A stretch of DNA of 64,000 bases from Nonomuraea muscovyensis (GCF_014207745.1 NZ_JACHJB010000002.1:2046001-2110000), one strand, 5' to 3'; positions 34,476-43,320 are shown, counted from the stretch's first letter. A program made the numbers and translations. Notes: generated by a model from the sequence alone, not told the origin.

Positions 34476-34994
34476 TCAGCGCACGATCACCTCGAAGACC
34501 GCCTCGCCGGACAGTCGCCTGCTCTCCGCGGTGGCCGGAGCCGTGGCGGTGCCGCAGCGCCAGCAGTCGTGGAGCCGGATGCGGGTCCGGCCGGGATGTT
34601 TGGCGTTGAAGACGAAGTAGCTGGTGCCCTCGTCCTCGCTGCGCCGCTCCTCGCTGATGTAGGAGGCGACCTTCATGTCGGGCACGGCGACCAGGGTCCA
34701 CTGGTCGCCGGCCGCCGGGTCGTCGGGGACGGCGAGGGAGAACCGCTGGCCGGAGCGCAGCTCGGCGGTGACGGTGGCGCCCTTGGCGCCCCGGACGACG
34801 GCGCCCAGGTCGCTGACCGCCGAGCCGCCTCCGCACGAGGTCACGCCACAGGCCAGCAACACGGTCAGCAGCACTGAGGGCAGCACGGACGGCAGCGCGG
34901 AGGGCGGCGCAGAGGGCGGCGCAGAGGGCGGCACCGTCGGCAGCCCGGCCGGCGTCCCCGACGCGGCCTTCGCGGTGGCCGTCGCGCGTGTCAT
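34476..34994 (-). CDS. Lipoprotein with chagasin/I42-like inhibitor domain
   Basis: 172 residues. A hydrophobic signal (PSVLLTVLLACGVTSC) ends in a lipobox-like GVTSC. The domain after it (SGQRFSLAVPDDPAAGDQWT, YFVFNAKHPGRTRIRLHDC, AVFEVIVR) follows the beta-sandwich layout of chagasin-type cysteine protease inhibitors, with PAAGDQW in place of the family's NPTTGYxW loop; this assignment is an inference. The N-terminus has short PSAPPSALPS repeats from a 12-bp DNA repeat (about 34893-34932). ATG 34994 overlaps the stop of the yihY-like gene as ATGA. Confidence 0.62.
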   Translation of the reverse strand: MTRATATAKAASGTPAGLPTVPPSAPPSAPPSALPSVLPSVLLTVLLACGVTSCGGGSAVSDLGAVVRGAKGATVTAELRSGQRFSLAVPDDPAAGDQWTLVAVPDMKVASYISEERRSEDEGTSYFVFNAKHPGRTRIRLHDCWRCGTATAPATAESRRLSGEAVFEVIVR

Positions 34995-35929
34995 TTGGGC
35001 AGGTTATCGGGCTCCGGCTCGTCCCGGGGAACGGCGTACGGTTCGCTGTCCGGGGGTTTGCCTTCGGCGATGGCCCGCTCCCTGACCAGTTCGGCGTCGA
35101 GTTCGGCGCCGAGCAGCAGGGCCATATTGGACAGCCACAGCCAGACCAGGAAGACCACGACGGCCGCCAGCGTGCCGTAGGTCTTGTTGTACGAGCCGAA
35201 CTGGCTGACGTACAGGGCGAACCCCGCCGAGACGATCACCCACAGGGCGACGGCGAGCAGCCCGCCGGGGGTGATCCAGCGCATGCCGGGCTGGCGCACG
35301 TTGGGCGCCGCCCAGTACAGCACCATGATCAGCCCGGCGGCGATGAGCGCGAGGACGGGCCATTTGAGCACGTTCCAGGCGGTCACCACGGTGTCGCCCA
35401 GGCCGAGGAGGCGGCCCGCGAGGTCGGCCAGCCGGCCGGTGAGCGTGACCGCGATCGCTCCGACGGCCAGCAGCACCGTCACCAGGATCGTCAGGCCGAC
35501 CTTCAGCGGGGTGGTCTTCCAGAACGGGCGGCCTTCCTCGATGTCGTAGATCTCGTTGCCGGCCCGGATGAACGCGCCGACGTAGCCGGAGGCCGACCAG
35601 AGGGCCACGGCGACGCCGGCGATCGCGAGCAGGCCGGCCGAGCCGGTGCCGCGCTGGACGCCCGCGAGGCCCTGCGTCAGCAGGTCGCGCACCTCGGCGG
35701 GCGCCAGTACGGCCAGGTGGCCGATCAGCATGGCGGTGTCGTCGTGGCCTAGCAGGCCGAACAGCGACACCAGCACGATCATCGCCGGGAAGATCGACAG
35801 CACCGCGTAGTAGGTGAGCGCGGCGGCGAGGTCGGGGACGCGGTCGTCCCTGAACTCGGCGAGCGTGCGCTTCAGCACGCTCCACCAGGCTCGGCGCGGC
35901 AGGTCGGCGGGGGTGTCCGGCGAGGCCAA
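34991..35929 (-). CDS. YihY/virulence factor BrkB family membrane protein
   Basis: 312 residues with six membrane helices. Signature segments: DLAAALTYYAVLSIFPAMIV, ALWSASGYVGAFIRAGNEIY, and YVSQFGSYNKTYGTLAAVVV followed by FLVWLWLSNMALLLGAELDA. Function in envelope physiology is unclear; it is not the RNase BN once proposed. Start TTG 35929 with AGGAGG about 10 bp upstream, or GTG 35878. Lies in an operon with DUF3618 and holin-like genes. Confidence 0.9.
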   Translation of the reverse strand: MASPDTPADLPRRAWWSVLKRTLAEFRDDRVPDLAAALTYYAVLSIFPAMIVLVSLFGLLGHDDTAMLIGHLAVLAPAEVRDLLTQGLAGVQRGTGSAGLLAIAGVAVALWSASGYVGAFIRAGNEIYDIEEGRPFWKTTPLKVGLTILVTVLLAVGAIAVTLTGRLADLAGRLLGLGDTVVTAWNVLKWPVLALIAAGLIMVLYWAAPNVRQPGMRWITPGGLLAVALWVIVSAGFALYVSQFGSYNKTYGTLAAVVVFLVWLWLSNMALLLGAELDAELVRERAIAEGKPPDSEPYAVPRDEPEPDNLPK

Positions 35930-35933
35930 CGGG

Positions 35934-36698
35934 CTACCGCCTCCTGAGGCGCCTGGCCGGCCGGACGGTACGGCGGGCCCTGATCCGGCGGAAGACGAGG
36001 ACGCCGAGCGCCCCCGCCGCCGCCAGCAGCAGGACGGGGCGCTTGCGGGCCTCGGCGGTGACCTTGTCGGCCGCGTCCTTCACCTGCTCGGGGGTGGCCT
36101 CGCGGACCTTGCCGGCGACCTCGCTCGCCCTGCCCTTCGCGGTGCCCGCGACCTCGGCGGTCCTGCCCTTGACGGTGCCCGCGACCTCCGCGGCCCTGCC
36201 CTTGACGGTCTCGGCCGCCTCGCTCGCCCTGGCCTTCACGTCGGCCTTGTGGGCGAGGGCCGCCACGGTGTCGCCCATGTCCTCGCGGGTCTCCTGGATG
36301 CGGTTACGCACGTGTTCCTCCTCGTCGGTGTGGGTGTCCCCGTGCCGGGACGGCGCCGCGCGCCGGTCGCGACCGGGACGGGGGTTCCCGGAGCGGGCGC
36401 CGCCCGGGTCACCGGTGTGGGTGTCGCCCGTGTGGGTGTCGCCCGCGTGGGTCTGCGAGCGGGCCTCGCCCTCCCGGTCCTCGATCAGCGCGGTGCGCTC
36501 GTCCGGCAGCGGGGGTTCGGGGTCGAAGACCTCGTGCTCGTCACGTTCGGCCTCGGCCCGCAGCGCGTTCTCCTCAGCGCCGGGCCGGGTCTGGGGGACG
36601 TTGATGGACTCGTGGTCGGTCGGCGCCCCCACCGTCGAGCGGTGGGCGCCGACCTGCCCGGCGTGCTGCTTGCTGAACCCGGGATCCGTCTCACTCAT
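35934..36698 (-). CDS. DUF3618 domain protein with 11-residue helical repeats
   Basis: 254 residues. The N-terminal half is acidic and disordered with THTGD repeats. RNRIQETREDMGDTVAALAH is the DUF3618 motif, followed by four 11-residue units of the type VAGTVKGRTAE that would form an amphipathic helix like those of LEA/apolipoprotein-type proteins, then one membrane helix (RPVLLLAAAGALGVLVF) and a basic end. It overlaps the holin-like gene by 4 bp; such pairs are common in actinobacteria and thought to act at the membrane. Confidence 0.82.
   Translation of the reverse strand: MSETDPGFSKQHAGQVGAHRSTVGAPTDHESINVPQTRPGAEENALRAEAERDEHEVFDPEPPLPDERTALIEDREGEARSQTHAGDTHTGDTHTGDPGGARSGNPRPGRDRRAAPSRHGDTHTDEEEHVRNRIQETREDMGDTVAALAHKADVKARASEAAETVKGRAAEVAGTVKGRTAEVAGTAKGRASEVAGKVREATPEQVKDAADKVTAEARKRPVLLLAAAGALGVLVFRRIRARRTVRPARRLRRR
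36121..36230. repeat. 33-bp tandem repeat in the DUF3618 gene
   Basis: Three full copies (36121-36153, 36154-36186, 36187-36219) and a partial fourth. They encode the 11-residue helical units, so copy number sets the helix length. Confidence 0.7.
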
Positions 36699-37075
36699 CG
36701 CCGTACGCTCTCCTTGACCACGTCGATGTCGGCCTTGACGCTGGCGATCGCCTCGCTGGGCACCGGCGGCGTGGCCTGCCTGACCTGTTTGCGGCCGATG
36801 AGGCCGATCACGGCGGCGACGACGAACAGCACGACGGCCACGATCGCCGCGGCCGCCCAGGCGGGCATGACCTGCGACAGCAGCAGGACGACGGCCGCCA
36901 CGAGCGTGGCGCCGCCGAAGAACGCGAGCAGGCCGGCCGTCCCGAACAGGCCGGCGCCGAACCCGGCGCGTCTGCCCTTGCGCGTGAGCTCCAGCCGCGC
37001 CAGCCGCAACTCGTCCCTGACGAGCCGGGAGACCTGCTCGGCCAGATCGTTGACAAGCCTGTGGGTGTCGTTCAC
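36695..37075 (-). CDS. Phage holin superfamily-like (actinobacterial holin-X) protein
   Basis: 126 residues. An N-terminal amphipathic helix (LVNDLAEQVSRLVRDELRLA, RLELTRKGRR), two membrane helices (GTAGLLAFFGGATLVAAVVLL and WAAAAIVAVVLFVVAAVIGL) and a polar C-terminus match the family PF07332 type. It is not linked to phage genes here; with the DUF3618 partner it is probably a membrane-organising protein. GTG 37075 has GGAGG at good spacing. Confidence 0.85.
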   Translation of the reverse strand: MNDTHRLVNDLAEQVSRLVRDELRLARLELTRKGRRAGFGAGLFGTAGLLAFFGGATLVAAVVLLLSQVMPAWAAAAIVAVVLFVVAAVIGLIGRKQVRQATPPVPSEAIASVKADIDVVKESVRR

Positions 37076-37139
37076 GTCGTCACCTCCCTCTGGTGAGGAA
37101 GGCGACTACCCAGCCAGCCGGGCTTCTATCACCGGTCCG

Positions 37140-37307
37140 TCAACGCTTGCGGGCCGCCCGCAGGAGCAGGTCGAGCACCGACAGGACCGGCGACTTCTCC
37201 GTCTCGCACCAGGCGTCGGGCTTGCGGGGAGCGCTCCACGGGGACGGGTGCTCGCACGAGGGGGCCTGCGGCCTGGGTCGCTCGCACCACGATCCGGGAG
37301 GGTTCAT
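37140..37307 (-). CDS. Small cysteine/tryptophan-containing protein (55 aa)
   Basis: An intact minus-strand frame in the gap between the lipid kinase and the holin-like gene. It reads MNPPGSWCERPRPQAPSCEH and ends with a helical LSVLDLLLRAARKR. The repeated x-Cys-Glu motif (WCER, SCEH, WCET) and the amphipathic C-terminus do not look random. GGAGG is only one base from the ATG, unusually close. Function unknown. Confidence 0.42.
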   Translation of the reverse strand: MNPPGSWCERPRPQAPSCEHPSPWSAPRKPDAWCETEKSPVLSVLDLLLRAARKR

Positions 37308-37331
37308 GCCTCCACTGTACGCGCCGGGCGG

Positions 37332-38276
37332 TCAGCGGTCCTCGAACGAGGACGGCACCATCACCCGGACTCCGTTGGGCACCACGCGCAGCCGGATCGG
37401 CGTGCGCAGCCGTACCTCGCCGTCGACGTCGGCCGCCATCGGCGGGTCGGTCTCCAGCAGCATCTCGCGGCCCGTCACGAACGGCCCGCCCGCCAGGCTG
37501 CGCCACCGGCCCGTGGTCGCCCGCGCCAGCGTCTCGACGAGCAGCCGCAGCTTCTTGCCGGAGCCGAGCTGGTAGGCGACGAGCAGGCCGTTGTCGATGC
37601 TGATGTCTTTGGCGACCTGCCAGCCGCCGTGGAAGCGGCCGTTGGCGATGTTGAGCTGGTGGGTGAGCAGCTCGTGGCGCTGCCCGTCGACGGTGATGAC
37701 GGCGCGGAAGGGCCGGTGACCGGGCAGGATCGTCAGCGCGGTGAGCGGGTAGGCGGGGCGGCCGAGCACCCGCTTGAGCCACGGTTTGACCGTGCCGGCC
37801 ACCTCGACCGACACGCCGAAGCTGGCCAGGTTGGCGAACGGCCGGTCGTCGGCCATGCCGAGGTCGATGTCGGCGACCTTGCCGGTGGCGAACACGCGGA
37901 TCGCGCCGGGCAGGTCGAGCGGCAGGCCGAGGCTGCGCGCGAAGTTGTTGGTGGTGCCGAGCGGCAGCACGCCGAGCGCCACGTCGCGGTGGGCGACGTG
38001 GCGCACGGCCGAGGACAGGGTGCCGTCGCCGCCCCCCACGATGAGCAGGTCGGGGCCGGTGGCGAGGGCGGTGTCGAGCAGCTCGCGCAGCCGCTTGGGG
38101 TTGTAGACGCCGATCTCCGCCAGCGGCTCGAAGCCGAGGGCGTGGATCTGCTCGATCACCTCGAAGTAGTGGCGCCTGCCGCGGCGTGAGCGCGTGTTGA
38201 TCACCAACGCCACCCGGCGGTCCGTGCGGATCGCCTCAGTGTGCTCGGCCTTGGTGCGTAGTGCGCTCATGGTCAT
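37332..38276 (-). CDS. Diacylglycerol kinase-family lipid kinase
   Basis: About 314 residues. The catalytic glycine-rich motif VGGGDGTLSSAV, the LPLGTTNNFARSLGLP segment and VDGQRHELLTHQLNIANGRF define the DAGK catalytic fold (YegS/DgkB type). It phosphorylates diacylglycerol or a related lipid at the membrane, recycling it into phospholipid. The start is uncertain among several Met codons near 38270-38291, none with a clear ribosome binding site; a 49-bp direct repeat lies just upstream. Confidence 0.88.
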   Translation of the reverse strand: MTMSALRTKAEHTEAIRTDRRVALVINTRSRRGRRHYFEVIEQIHALGFEPLAEIGVYNPKRLRELLDTALATGPDLLIVGGGDGTLSSAVRHVAHRDVALGVLPLGTTNNFARSLGLPLDLPGAIRVFATGKVADIDLGMADDRPFANLASFGVSVEVAGTVKPWLKRVLGRPAYPLTALTILPGHRPFRAVITVDGQRHELLTHQLNIANGRFHGGWQVAKDISIDNGLLVAYQLGSGKKLRLLVETLARATTGRWRSLAGGPFVTGREMLLETDPPMAADVDGEVRLRTPIRLRVVPNGVRVMVPSSFEDR

Positions 38277-38282
38277 CAATCG

Positions 38283-38377
38283 TAGGCGCACAACCCGCTA
38301 CCTGAGGCCGACCGATGAACGCGGCCGACCCTAGGTGCACAACCCGCGGCCTGAGGCCGACCGCTGAACGACGGCCG
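38283..38377. repeat. Two 45-bp direct repeats, 49-bp period
   Basis: TAGGCGCACAACCCGC and the following ~29 bases at 38283-38327 recur with few changes at 38332-38377, in the gap between the lipid kinase start and the metalloprotease stop. Confidence 0.6.
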
Positions 38378-38385
38378 GCCTCAGG
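38350..38385 (-). terminator. Hairpin terminator after the M6 metalloprotease gene
   Basis: CCTGAGGCCG (38350-38359) pairs with CGGCCTCAGG (38376-38385), a perfect 10-bp stem, 18 bp past the protease stop. It partly overlaps the second direct repeat. Confidence 0.55.
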
Positions 38386-38402
38386 TCGCTCGTGGCCGCC
38401 GG

Positions 38403-41162
38403 TTACTTCTTGGGCGGGATGACCTGGACGACGGCGCCCAGGTTGCCCGGGAGCGGGCTGATCAGCTTGAACTGGACGCCCAGCGCCTTGCCCTCGTCGC
38501 CGGGGTTTCCGGTGCCGAGCTTGTGTCCGCCGCCGACGTCCGTGCCGTACAGCTCGGTGGCCGGGGTGCCGTCGACGTGCACGACGCGGGTGCTGTACGG
38601 CTGGTCGCCCTTCGACGGCACCACCACGGAGGCGTCGAAGTCGCGGTAGTACAGCGTGTCGTCCTGCACCTCGAAGCCGGGGTACCAGGTCTTGGCGTCG
38701 GTGAAGTTCGGCACACCCTTGAGCGCCTTGACGTCCGTGCAGTACTCGCTGAACGGCTCGTCGGGCGCCTCCAGGCACTCCTTGAACGGGTACGTCCTGG
38801 TGAACGAGAACGCCGCGTTGGAGGTCTGCGAGCGGCCCTCCATGTTCTTGTGCCGGGTCGGGTCCCTCTCGGCCGCGGTGCCGGTGCGGCGCAGCGGCTC
38901 GTAGTGCGAGTCGACCAGCAGGAGGCTGCCCTTGGAGCCGATGCTCGGCGGGAGCTGCAGGTTGGGCACGAGGGAGTTGTTGGTGTAGGTCGAGTCGCGG
39001 TACCAGACGAGCAGGCCGGGGGCGTTGTACTTGACTTTCTCGACCTTCCAGGCGCCGTCACGCGAGTAGGTGGTGTCGTAGGCGTACTGCAGGCCCTTGT
39101 CGAAGCCGTCGAAGTTGCGCCACTCGGCCAGGTAGAAGCGGGAGATCTCGCGGAAGCCGTTGTTGATCGTCCAGCCCTGGCCGCTGGTGTTGGTGAAGGT
39201 GCCGCCGGTGGCCTTCCAGCCGTTGGCGCCGCCCTCGACGTCGTCGCTCCACACGGTGTCGGCGCCGTTGGTGAGCTGGAAGTCGTCGGCGTGCCAGCCG
39301 CGCGGGGTGAAGGCGGCGTCGGTGTTGTACGTCAGGCGCAGCTTGACGGTCTGGCCGGCGAACGGGGTGAGGTTCACGTAGTCGTGCCGCCAGCCGTCCG
39401 TGTTGCCGGTGAGCCCGTACTTCTTGTTGCCGAACGTGGCGAGGTTCTTGTTCGGGTCGGGGTAGCCGTCGGGCGTGGTGACCTCGTTGCCCGCCTCGTC
39501 GTGGACCTTCTGCTGGGCCCAGGTCTGGCCGCCGTCGGTGGACACCTCGACGAAGCCGAAGTCCCAGTCCTGCTCGATCTCGTAGTTGTTCCACATCCAG
39601 AAGCGGACGTCGGTGCCGGCGGGCACCGGTACGTCGCGGCTGAGCGTGATGTTGGCCCACTCCTGGTCCATGCCGGACCACCAGGTGCCGGTGCCGCTGT
39701 GCGGGTCGATCATCTTCAGCGGCTCGGAGGCCAGGTTGACCCGGACGCCGTCCTGGGTGAGCTTCGGCGTGCGCGACGACTGGCCGACCGTGACGAGCCT
39801 GGCGGCGTCGCCCGGGTCGAACACCTTCGGGTTGGCCCAGCCGAGCACCCACTTGTCCCACAGGCCCATGTGGGTGGGCATCGACTGGAAGATCGGGCCG
39901 GAGTGGGAGCCGCTGGACATCAGGTCCCAGAAGTCCACGGCGGAGCTGGCCGAGCCGGAGGTGTCGTACAGGTCGGGCAGGCCGAGGTCGTGGCCGTACT
40001 CGTGGGCGAAGACGCCGACGCCGGAGTCCTCGGGCTGCACGATGTAGTTGGAGATCTTGAAGTCGGCGCCCGGCACCTTGTAGCCGCCGGCGACCGCGCT
40101 GGAGTGGGCCCAGATGGCGTAGGTGCCCTCGGCGCCGCCGTCGGCCGACTTGTCCTTGCCGGCGTGCACGAGGACGAGGTGGTCGATCACGCCGTCGGGC
40201 TCGGCGTAGTCACCGTCGCCGTCGGCGTCGGAGACGTCCTCGAGGTCGTAGTCGGCCCACGGGAAGCCGGGCTGCGTCTGGGCGAGGACGTTGACCGCGT
40301 CGATGGCGAGCTGGCCGGCGCCGAGCGGGTTGTCGGGGTGGCCGGACATGTCCTGCGGGGCGCCGCCGCAGGCCGCCGCGCCGTACCAGGCCTCGGAGTG
40401 CGGGACCTTGAGCCAGCCGGCCGCCGAGCCGGTGACGGAGTAGGCGCCCTTGGACATCTCCTCGTACATCTTCTTCAGCGTGTGGCCGGAGATGTCGATG
40501 CCGGGCCTGCCGTCGCGGGGGTCCTTCAGGTCGGGGCGGACCCGCTCGGTGATGCCGGTGTCGGTGTAGAGCATCTTGTTGAAGTGCTCGGTGCTGAAGT
40601 CCTTGACCCAGAAGGAGTTGTTGTCCTTCTTCGGCAGCGTGGCCGGGTCCGGGATGTTGTTGTGCAGGGGGCCGTTCAGCCTGGTGCCGACCGGCTCGAC
40701 GACACAGTCGTCGGGGGCGCTGTCGACGGTTCGCGGCCGGTTGAAGCCGGAGAAGTCGTCGTTGGCGTTCTCGTTGAACTCGACCAGCAGCGTGAGCAGC
40801 TTGGCGGTCTTGGTCTGCTTGGCCTTCTTGAAGATGAACTCGGCGGGGTTGGTGCCCGTCCTGATGGCCTCGGCCTCGCGGCCGGCCAGGACCCTGGCGG
40901 CGGCCGGGTTGCCGCTGGCGAACTTGCGGTCGTACTCCTGCGCCGGGTTCTTCGCCCGGGCCCGCGCGCCGGGGACTGCCGGCTCCTTCGGGTCGGGCTC
41001 CACACGGGGCGGGGCGTAGTTGATGTAGTAGTCGGACGCGCTGGGCTCGTACCGTGCCACGGACTCCTCTGCGGCGGACGAGGCCGCCGAGGGGACGGTG
41101 AGGGCGGCGGCCAGGAGCGCAGCCGCCGGTATCACTGCTAACAGGCGTTTCGTGCTGGGCAC
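38403..41162 (-). CDS. Secreted M6 (immune inhibitor A) metalloprotease
   Basis: 919 residues. A signal peptide (LAVIPAAALLAAALTVPSAA) is followed by a propeptide-like region, then the zinc metalloprotease domain with HEYGHDLGLPD (His387, Glu388, His391, Asp397), the Met-turn-like WDLMSSGSH and the Asp-rich DADGDGDYAEPDG calcium site. The rest (about 500-919) holds beta-sandwich domains typical of immune inhibitor A. It would degrade proteins outside the cell. Start GTG 41162 with GAGAGGG about 10 bp upstream. Convergent with nothing; the nearest gene upstream is the divergent aminotransferase. Confidence 0.92.
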   Translation of the reverse strand: MPSTKRLLAVIPAAALLAAALTVPSAASSAAEESVARYEPSASDYYINYAPPRVEPDPKEPAVPGARARAKNPAQEYDRKFASGNPAAARVLAGREAEAIRTGTNPAEFIFKKAKQTKTAKLLTLLVEFNENANDDFSGFNRPRTVDSAPDDCVVEPVGTRLNGPLHNNIPDPATLPKKDNNSFWVKDFSTEHFNKMLYTDTGITERVRPDLKDPRDGRPGIDISGHTLKKMYEEMSKGAYSVTGSAAGWLKVPHSEAWYGAAACGGAPQDMSGHPDNPLGAGQLAIDAVNVLAQTQPGFPWADYDLEDVSDADGDGDYAEPDGVIDHLVLVHAGKDKSADGGAEGTYAIWAHSSAVAGGYKVPGADFKISNYIVQPEDSGVGVFAHEYGHDLGLPDLYDTSGSASSAVDFWDLMSSGSHSGPIFQSMPTHMGLWDKWVLGWANPKVFDPGDAARLVTVGQSSRTPKLTQDGVRVNLASEPLKMIDPHSGTGTWWSGMDQEWANITLSRDVPVPAGTDVRFWMWNNYEIEQDWDFGFVEVSTDGGQTWAQQKVHDEAGNEVTTPDGYPDPNKNLATFGNKKYGLTGNTDGWRHDYVNLTPFAGQTVKLRLTYNTDAAFTPRGWHADDFQLTNGADTVWSDDVEGGANGWKATGGTFTNTSGQGWTINNGFREISRFYLAEWRNFDGFDKGLQYAYDTTYSRDGAWKVEKVKYNAPGLLVWYRDSTYTNNSLVPNLQLPPSIGSKGSLLLVDSHYEPLRRTGTAAERDPTRHKNMEGRSQTSNAAFSFTRTYPFKECLEAPDEPFSEYCTDVKALKGVPNFTDAKTWYPGFEVQDDTLYYRDFDASVVVPSKGDQPYSTRVVHVDGTPATELYGTDVGGGHKLGTGNPGDEGKALGVQFKLISPLPGNLGAVVQVIPPKK

Positions 41163-41390
41163 AGGGGGACCCTCTCTGCCCGGGATCGCCGGGCCGTGAC
41201 CATGGGGTGTGCGATGTCCGGACGGTAGAGGGTCAGTAAAGCGGGCGTAAAGGCCGTAGTGGAGACGTAACGTATTTGCGATCTATGTCCGATTCCGGTC
41301 AGGCGGCCATCCATATTCCGGACCGCTTCCTCCTCAGGGGCCCGCGTCTTCTATCCTGCGTAGGCGACCCGATCCGAGGAGAAAGATCAC

Positions 41391-42596
41391 GTGAACGCTC
41401 AGCGCGACTACGCCGACCTCGTCCAGCGTGGGCTCACGCTCGACCTGACCCGTGGCAAGCCGTCACCGCGCCAGCTCGATCTCTCCGACGACCTGCTCAA
41501 ACTGCCGACGTCCTACCGCACGGCCGACGGCACCGACGGGCGCAACTACGGCGGCCTGCAGGGCCTGCCCGAGCTGCGCGAGCTGTTCGGCCCGCTGCTG
41601 CAGGTGCCCGCGGCGCAGCTCGTCGTCGGCGGCAACTCCAGCCTCACGATGATGCACGACACGATCGTGCACGCCCTGCTCAGCCCGCTGCCCGGGGGCG
41701 CGCGCCGCTGGGTGGAGGAGCCGGAGGTCACCTTCCTGTGCCCGGTGCCGGGCTACGACCGCCACTTCACCATCTGCGAGCGCTTCGGCATCAAGATGGT
41801 GGCGGTCCCGATGGGCGCCGACGGCCCCGACATGGACGTGGTGGAGCGGCTCGTCGCCGCCGACCCCACGGTCAAGGGCATCTGGTGCGTGCCGAAGTAC
41901 AGCAACCCGTCGGGCATCGTCTACAGCGACGAGACCGTGCGCCGGCTGGCCGCCATGCCGACCGCCGCGCCCGACTTCCGCATCTTCTGGGACAACGCCT
42001 ACGCGGTGCACCACCTGACCGGTGACCCGGCCGAGCTCGCCGACGTGCTGGCCCTGGCCGCCGAGCACGGCAACCCCGACCGGGTGTTCGTCTACGGCTC
42101 CACCTCCAAGGTGACGCTGGCGGGCTCCGGTGTGGCGTTCTTCGGCTCGTCGCCGGCCAACGTCGAGTGGTTCCTGGCCAACACCGCCAAGCAGTCCATC
42201 GGCCCCGACAAGATCAACCAGTTGCGGCACGTGGAGTTCCTGCGCGACGCCGACGGCGTGGCCGCCCACATGCGGCGGCACGCCGAGCTGATCTGGCCGA
42301 AGTTCGAGCTGGTCGACCGGGTGCTGGCCAAGGAGCTGGGCGGCCTGGCCACCTGGACCAGCCCGAAGGGCGGCTACTTCATCAGCCTGGAGGTCCCGCA
42401 CGCCGCCGAGGTGGTGGCCAAGGCCAAGGCGGCCGGCATCGCGCTCACCCCGGCGGGCGCCACCCACCCCTACGGCCAGGACCCCGACGACCGCGTGATC
42501 CGCATCGCGCCCACCTTCCCCGACCTGGAGGAGCTGGAGCAGGCCATCGCCGGCCTCGCCGTGTGCGTCCGGCTGGTCGCGGAGGAGCGCGGCTGA
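41391..42596 (+). CDS. Aspartate aminotransferase (Rv3722c-like class I aminotransferase)
   Basis: 401 residues, fold type I. The N-terminal LDLTRGKPSPRQLDLSDDLL and RNYGGLQGLPELRELFGPLL are hallmarks of the actinobacterial class whose mycobacterial member (Rv3722c) is the main aspartate aminotransferase. The PLP lysine is in GSTSKVTLAGSGVAF, with WDNAYAVHHL before it. It interconverts aspartate/2-oxoglutarate with oxaloacetate/glutamate. GTG 41391 has GAGGAGA about 8 bp upstream. A strong hairpin follows at 42613. Confidence 0.87.
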   Translation: MNAQRDYADLVQRGLTLDLTRGKPSPRQLDLSDDLLKLPTSYRTADGTDGRNYGGLQGLPELRELFGPLLQVPAAQLVVGGNSSLTMMHDTIVHALLSPLPGGARRWVEEPEVTFLCPVPGYDRHFTICERFGIKMVAVPMGADGPDMDVVERLVAADPTVKGIWCVPKYSNPSGIVYSDETVRRLAAMPTAAPDFRIFWDNAYAVHHLTGDPAELADVLALAAEHGNPDRVFVYGSTSKVTLAGSGVAFFGSSPANVEWFLANTAKQSIGPDKINQLRHVEFLRDADGVAAHMRRHAELIWPKFELVDRVLAKELGGLATWTSPKGGYFISLEVPHAAEVVAKAKAAGIALTPAGATHPYGQDPDDRVIRIAPTFPDLEELEQAIAGLAVCVRLVAEERG

Positions 42597-42612
42597 GGCC
42601 GCCCTCGACCGA

Positions 42613-42656
42613 CGCCGCGGCGCGGCACGCACCTCCGTGCGTGCCGCGCCGCGGCG
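42613..42656. terminator. Strong bidirectional hairpin terminator
   Basis: Perfect 20-bp stem (42613-42632 with 42637-42656) and a 4-base loop CTCC, all G/C-rich, between the aminotransferase and the convergent zinc-ribbon gene. Confidence 0.8.
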
Positions 42657-42704
42657 CTTCACGGTCGACGCTTTCCGGTCGGCGCGGCCGCTGCCGAGGC
42701 CCTG

Positions 42705-43280
42705 TCAGACGACCCGGCCGCCCCTGAAACCGAAGATGTACTCCCGCGTCTCGCTCGGGTGGAACGAGACGTCCACGCCCGGCTCGAAGGCGACGTTGTC
42801 CCTCGGGCAGTAGCAGAGCTTCTCCCACACCTTGAGCGCCTGCTCGCGGGCCGGGGCCTCGGCGAGGTCGCGCTTGCGCGCGCCGTACGAGCCGAGGACC
42901 TGCAGCAGCCCGAACCCCCAGAACAACCCGGTCAGGCAGAACGGCGCGAGCAGCACCTCTCCCCAGCCGGAGTCCTTGCCCATCGCGATCACCAGCGCCA
43001 CCACGAGGTGCGCCAGGGCGGCGACCCCGAGCAGGACGTAGCCCTGGTTGCGCGACCAGGGCGTGTAGTGCCGGCTGGGGAACGACAGCCAGACCGCGAG
43101 CTGGGTGCGGCTCATCACGTGCTTCGAGGCGCCGAGCGTGGCCGCCATCGGCAGGTCGGCGACCTCGCGCTGGCCGGGCAGCCGCACCCGGCCGATCCGG
43201 TACGTGGTCCCCGCCGCCACCGCCCCAGGAACGGAGATCACCTGGTCAGCCTCGGAACACACGGGACACGTCACTTTCAC
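42705..43280 (-). CDS. Membrane protein with N-terminal zinc-ribbon half
   Basis: 191 residues. MKVTCPVCSEADQVISV supplies one CxxC; a second Cys pair (LCYCPRDN) near residue 155 may complete a metal site. Two membrane helices (GYVLLGVAALAHLVVALVIA and VLLAPFCLTGLFWGFGLLQV) lie between. Hypothetical in function. It is divergent from the glycolate-oxidase gene, with 40 bp between starts. Confidence 0.68.
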   Translation of the reverse strand: MKVTCPVCSEADQVISVPGAVAAGTTYRIGRVRLPGQREVADLPMAATLGASKHVMSRTQLAVWLSFPSRHYTPWSRNQGYVLLGVAALAHLVVALVIAMGKDSGWGEVLLAPFCLTGLFWGFGLLQVLGSYGARKRDLAEAPAREQALKVWEKLCYCPRDNVAFEPGVDVSFHPSETREYIFGFRGGRVV

Positions 43281-43320
43281 CCGGGCAGTCTGGCCTTAAG
43301 CCTCGATACAAGCAAACCGT

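Noticed and set aside
36121..36230. CRISPR-like array or phage attachment repeat
   Set aside because: Tandem, spacer-free and encoding an 11-residue helical repeat.
36695..37075. Prophage remnant because of the holin-like protein
   Set aside because: No other phage gene, integrase or attachment site nearby; this family is a normal chromosomal pair with DUF3618 genes in actinobacteria.
42613..42656. Structured non-coding RNA
   Set aside because: A single perfect 20-bp stem with a tetraloop between convergent genes is better explained as a bidirectional terminator.
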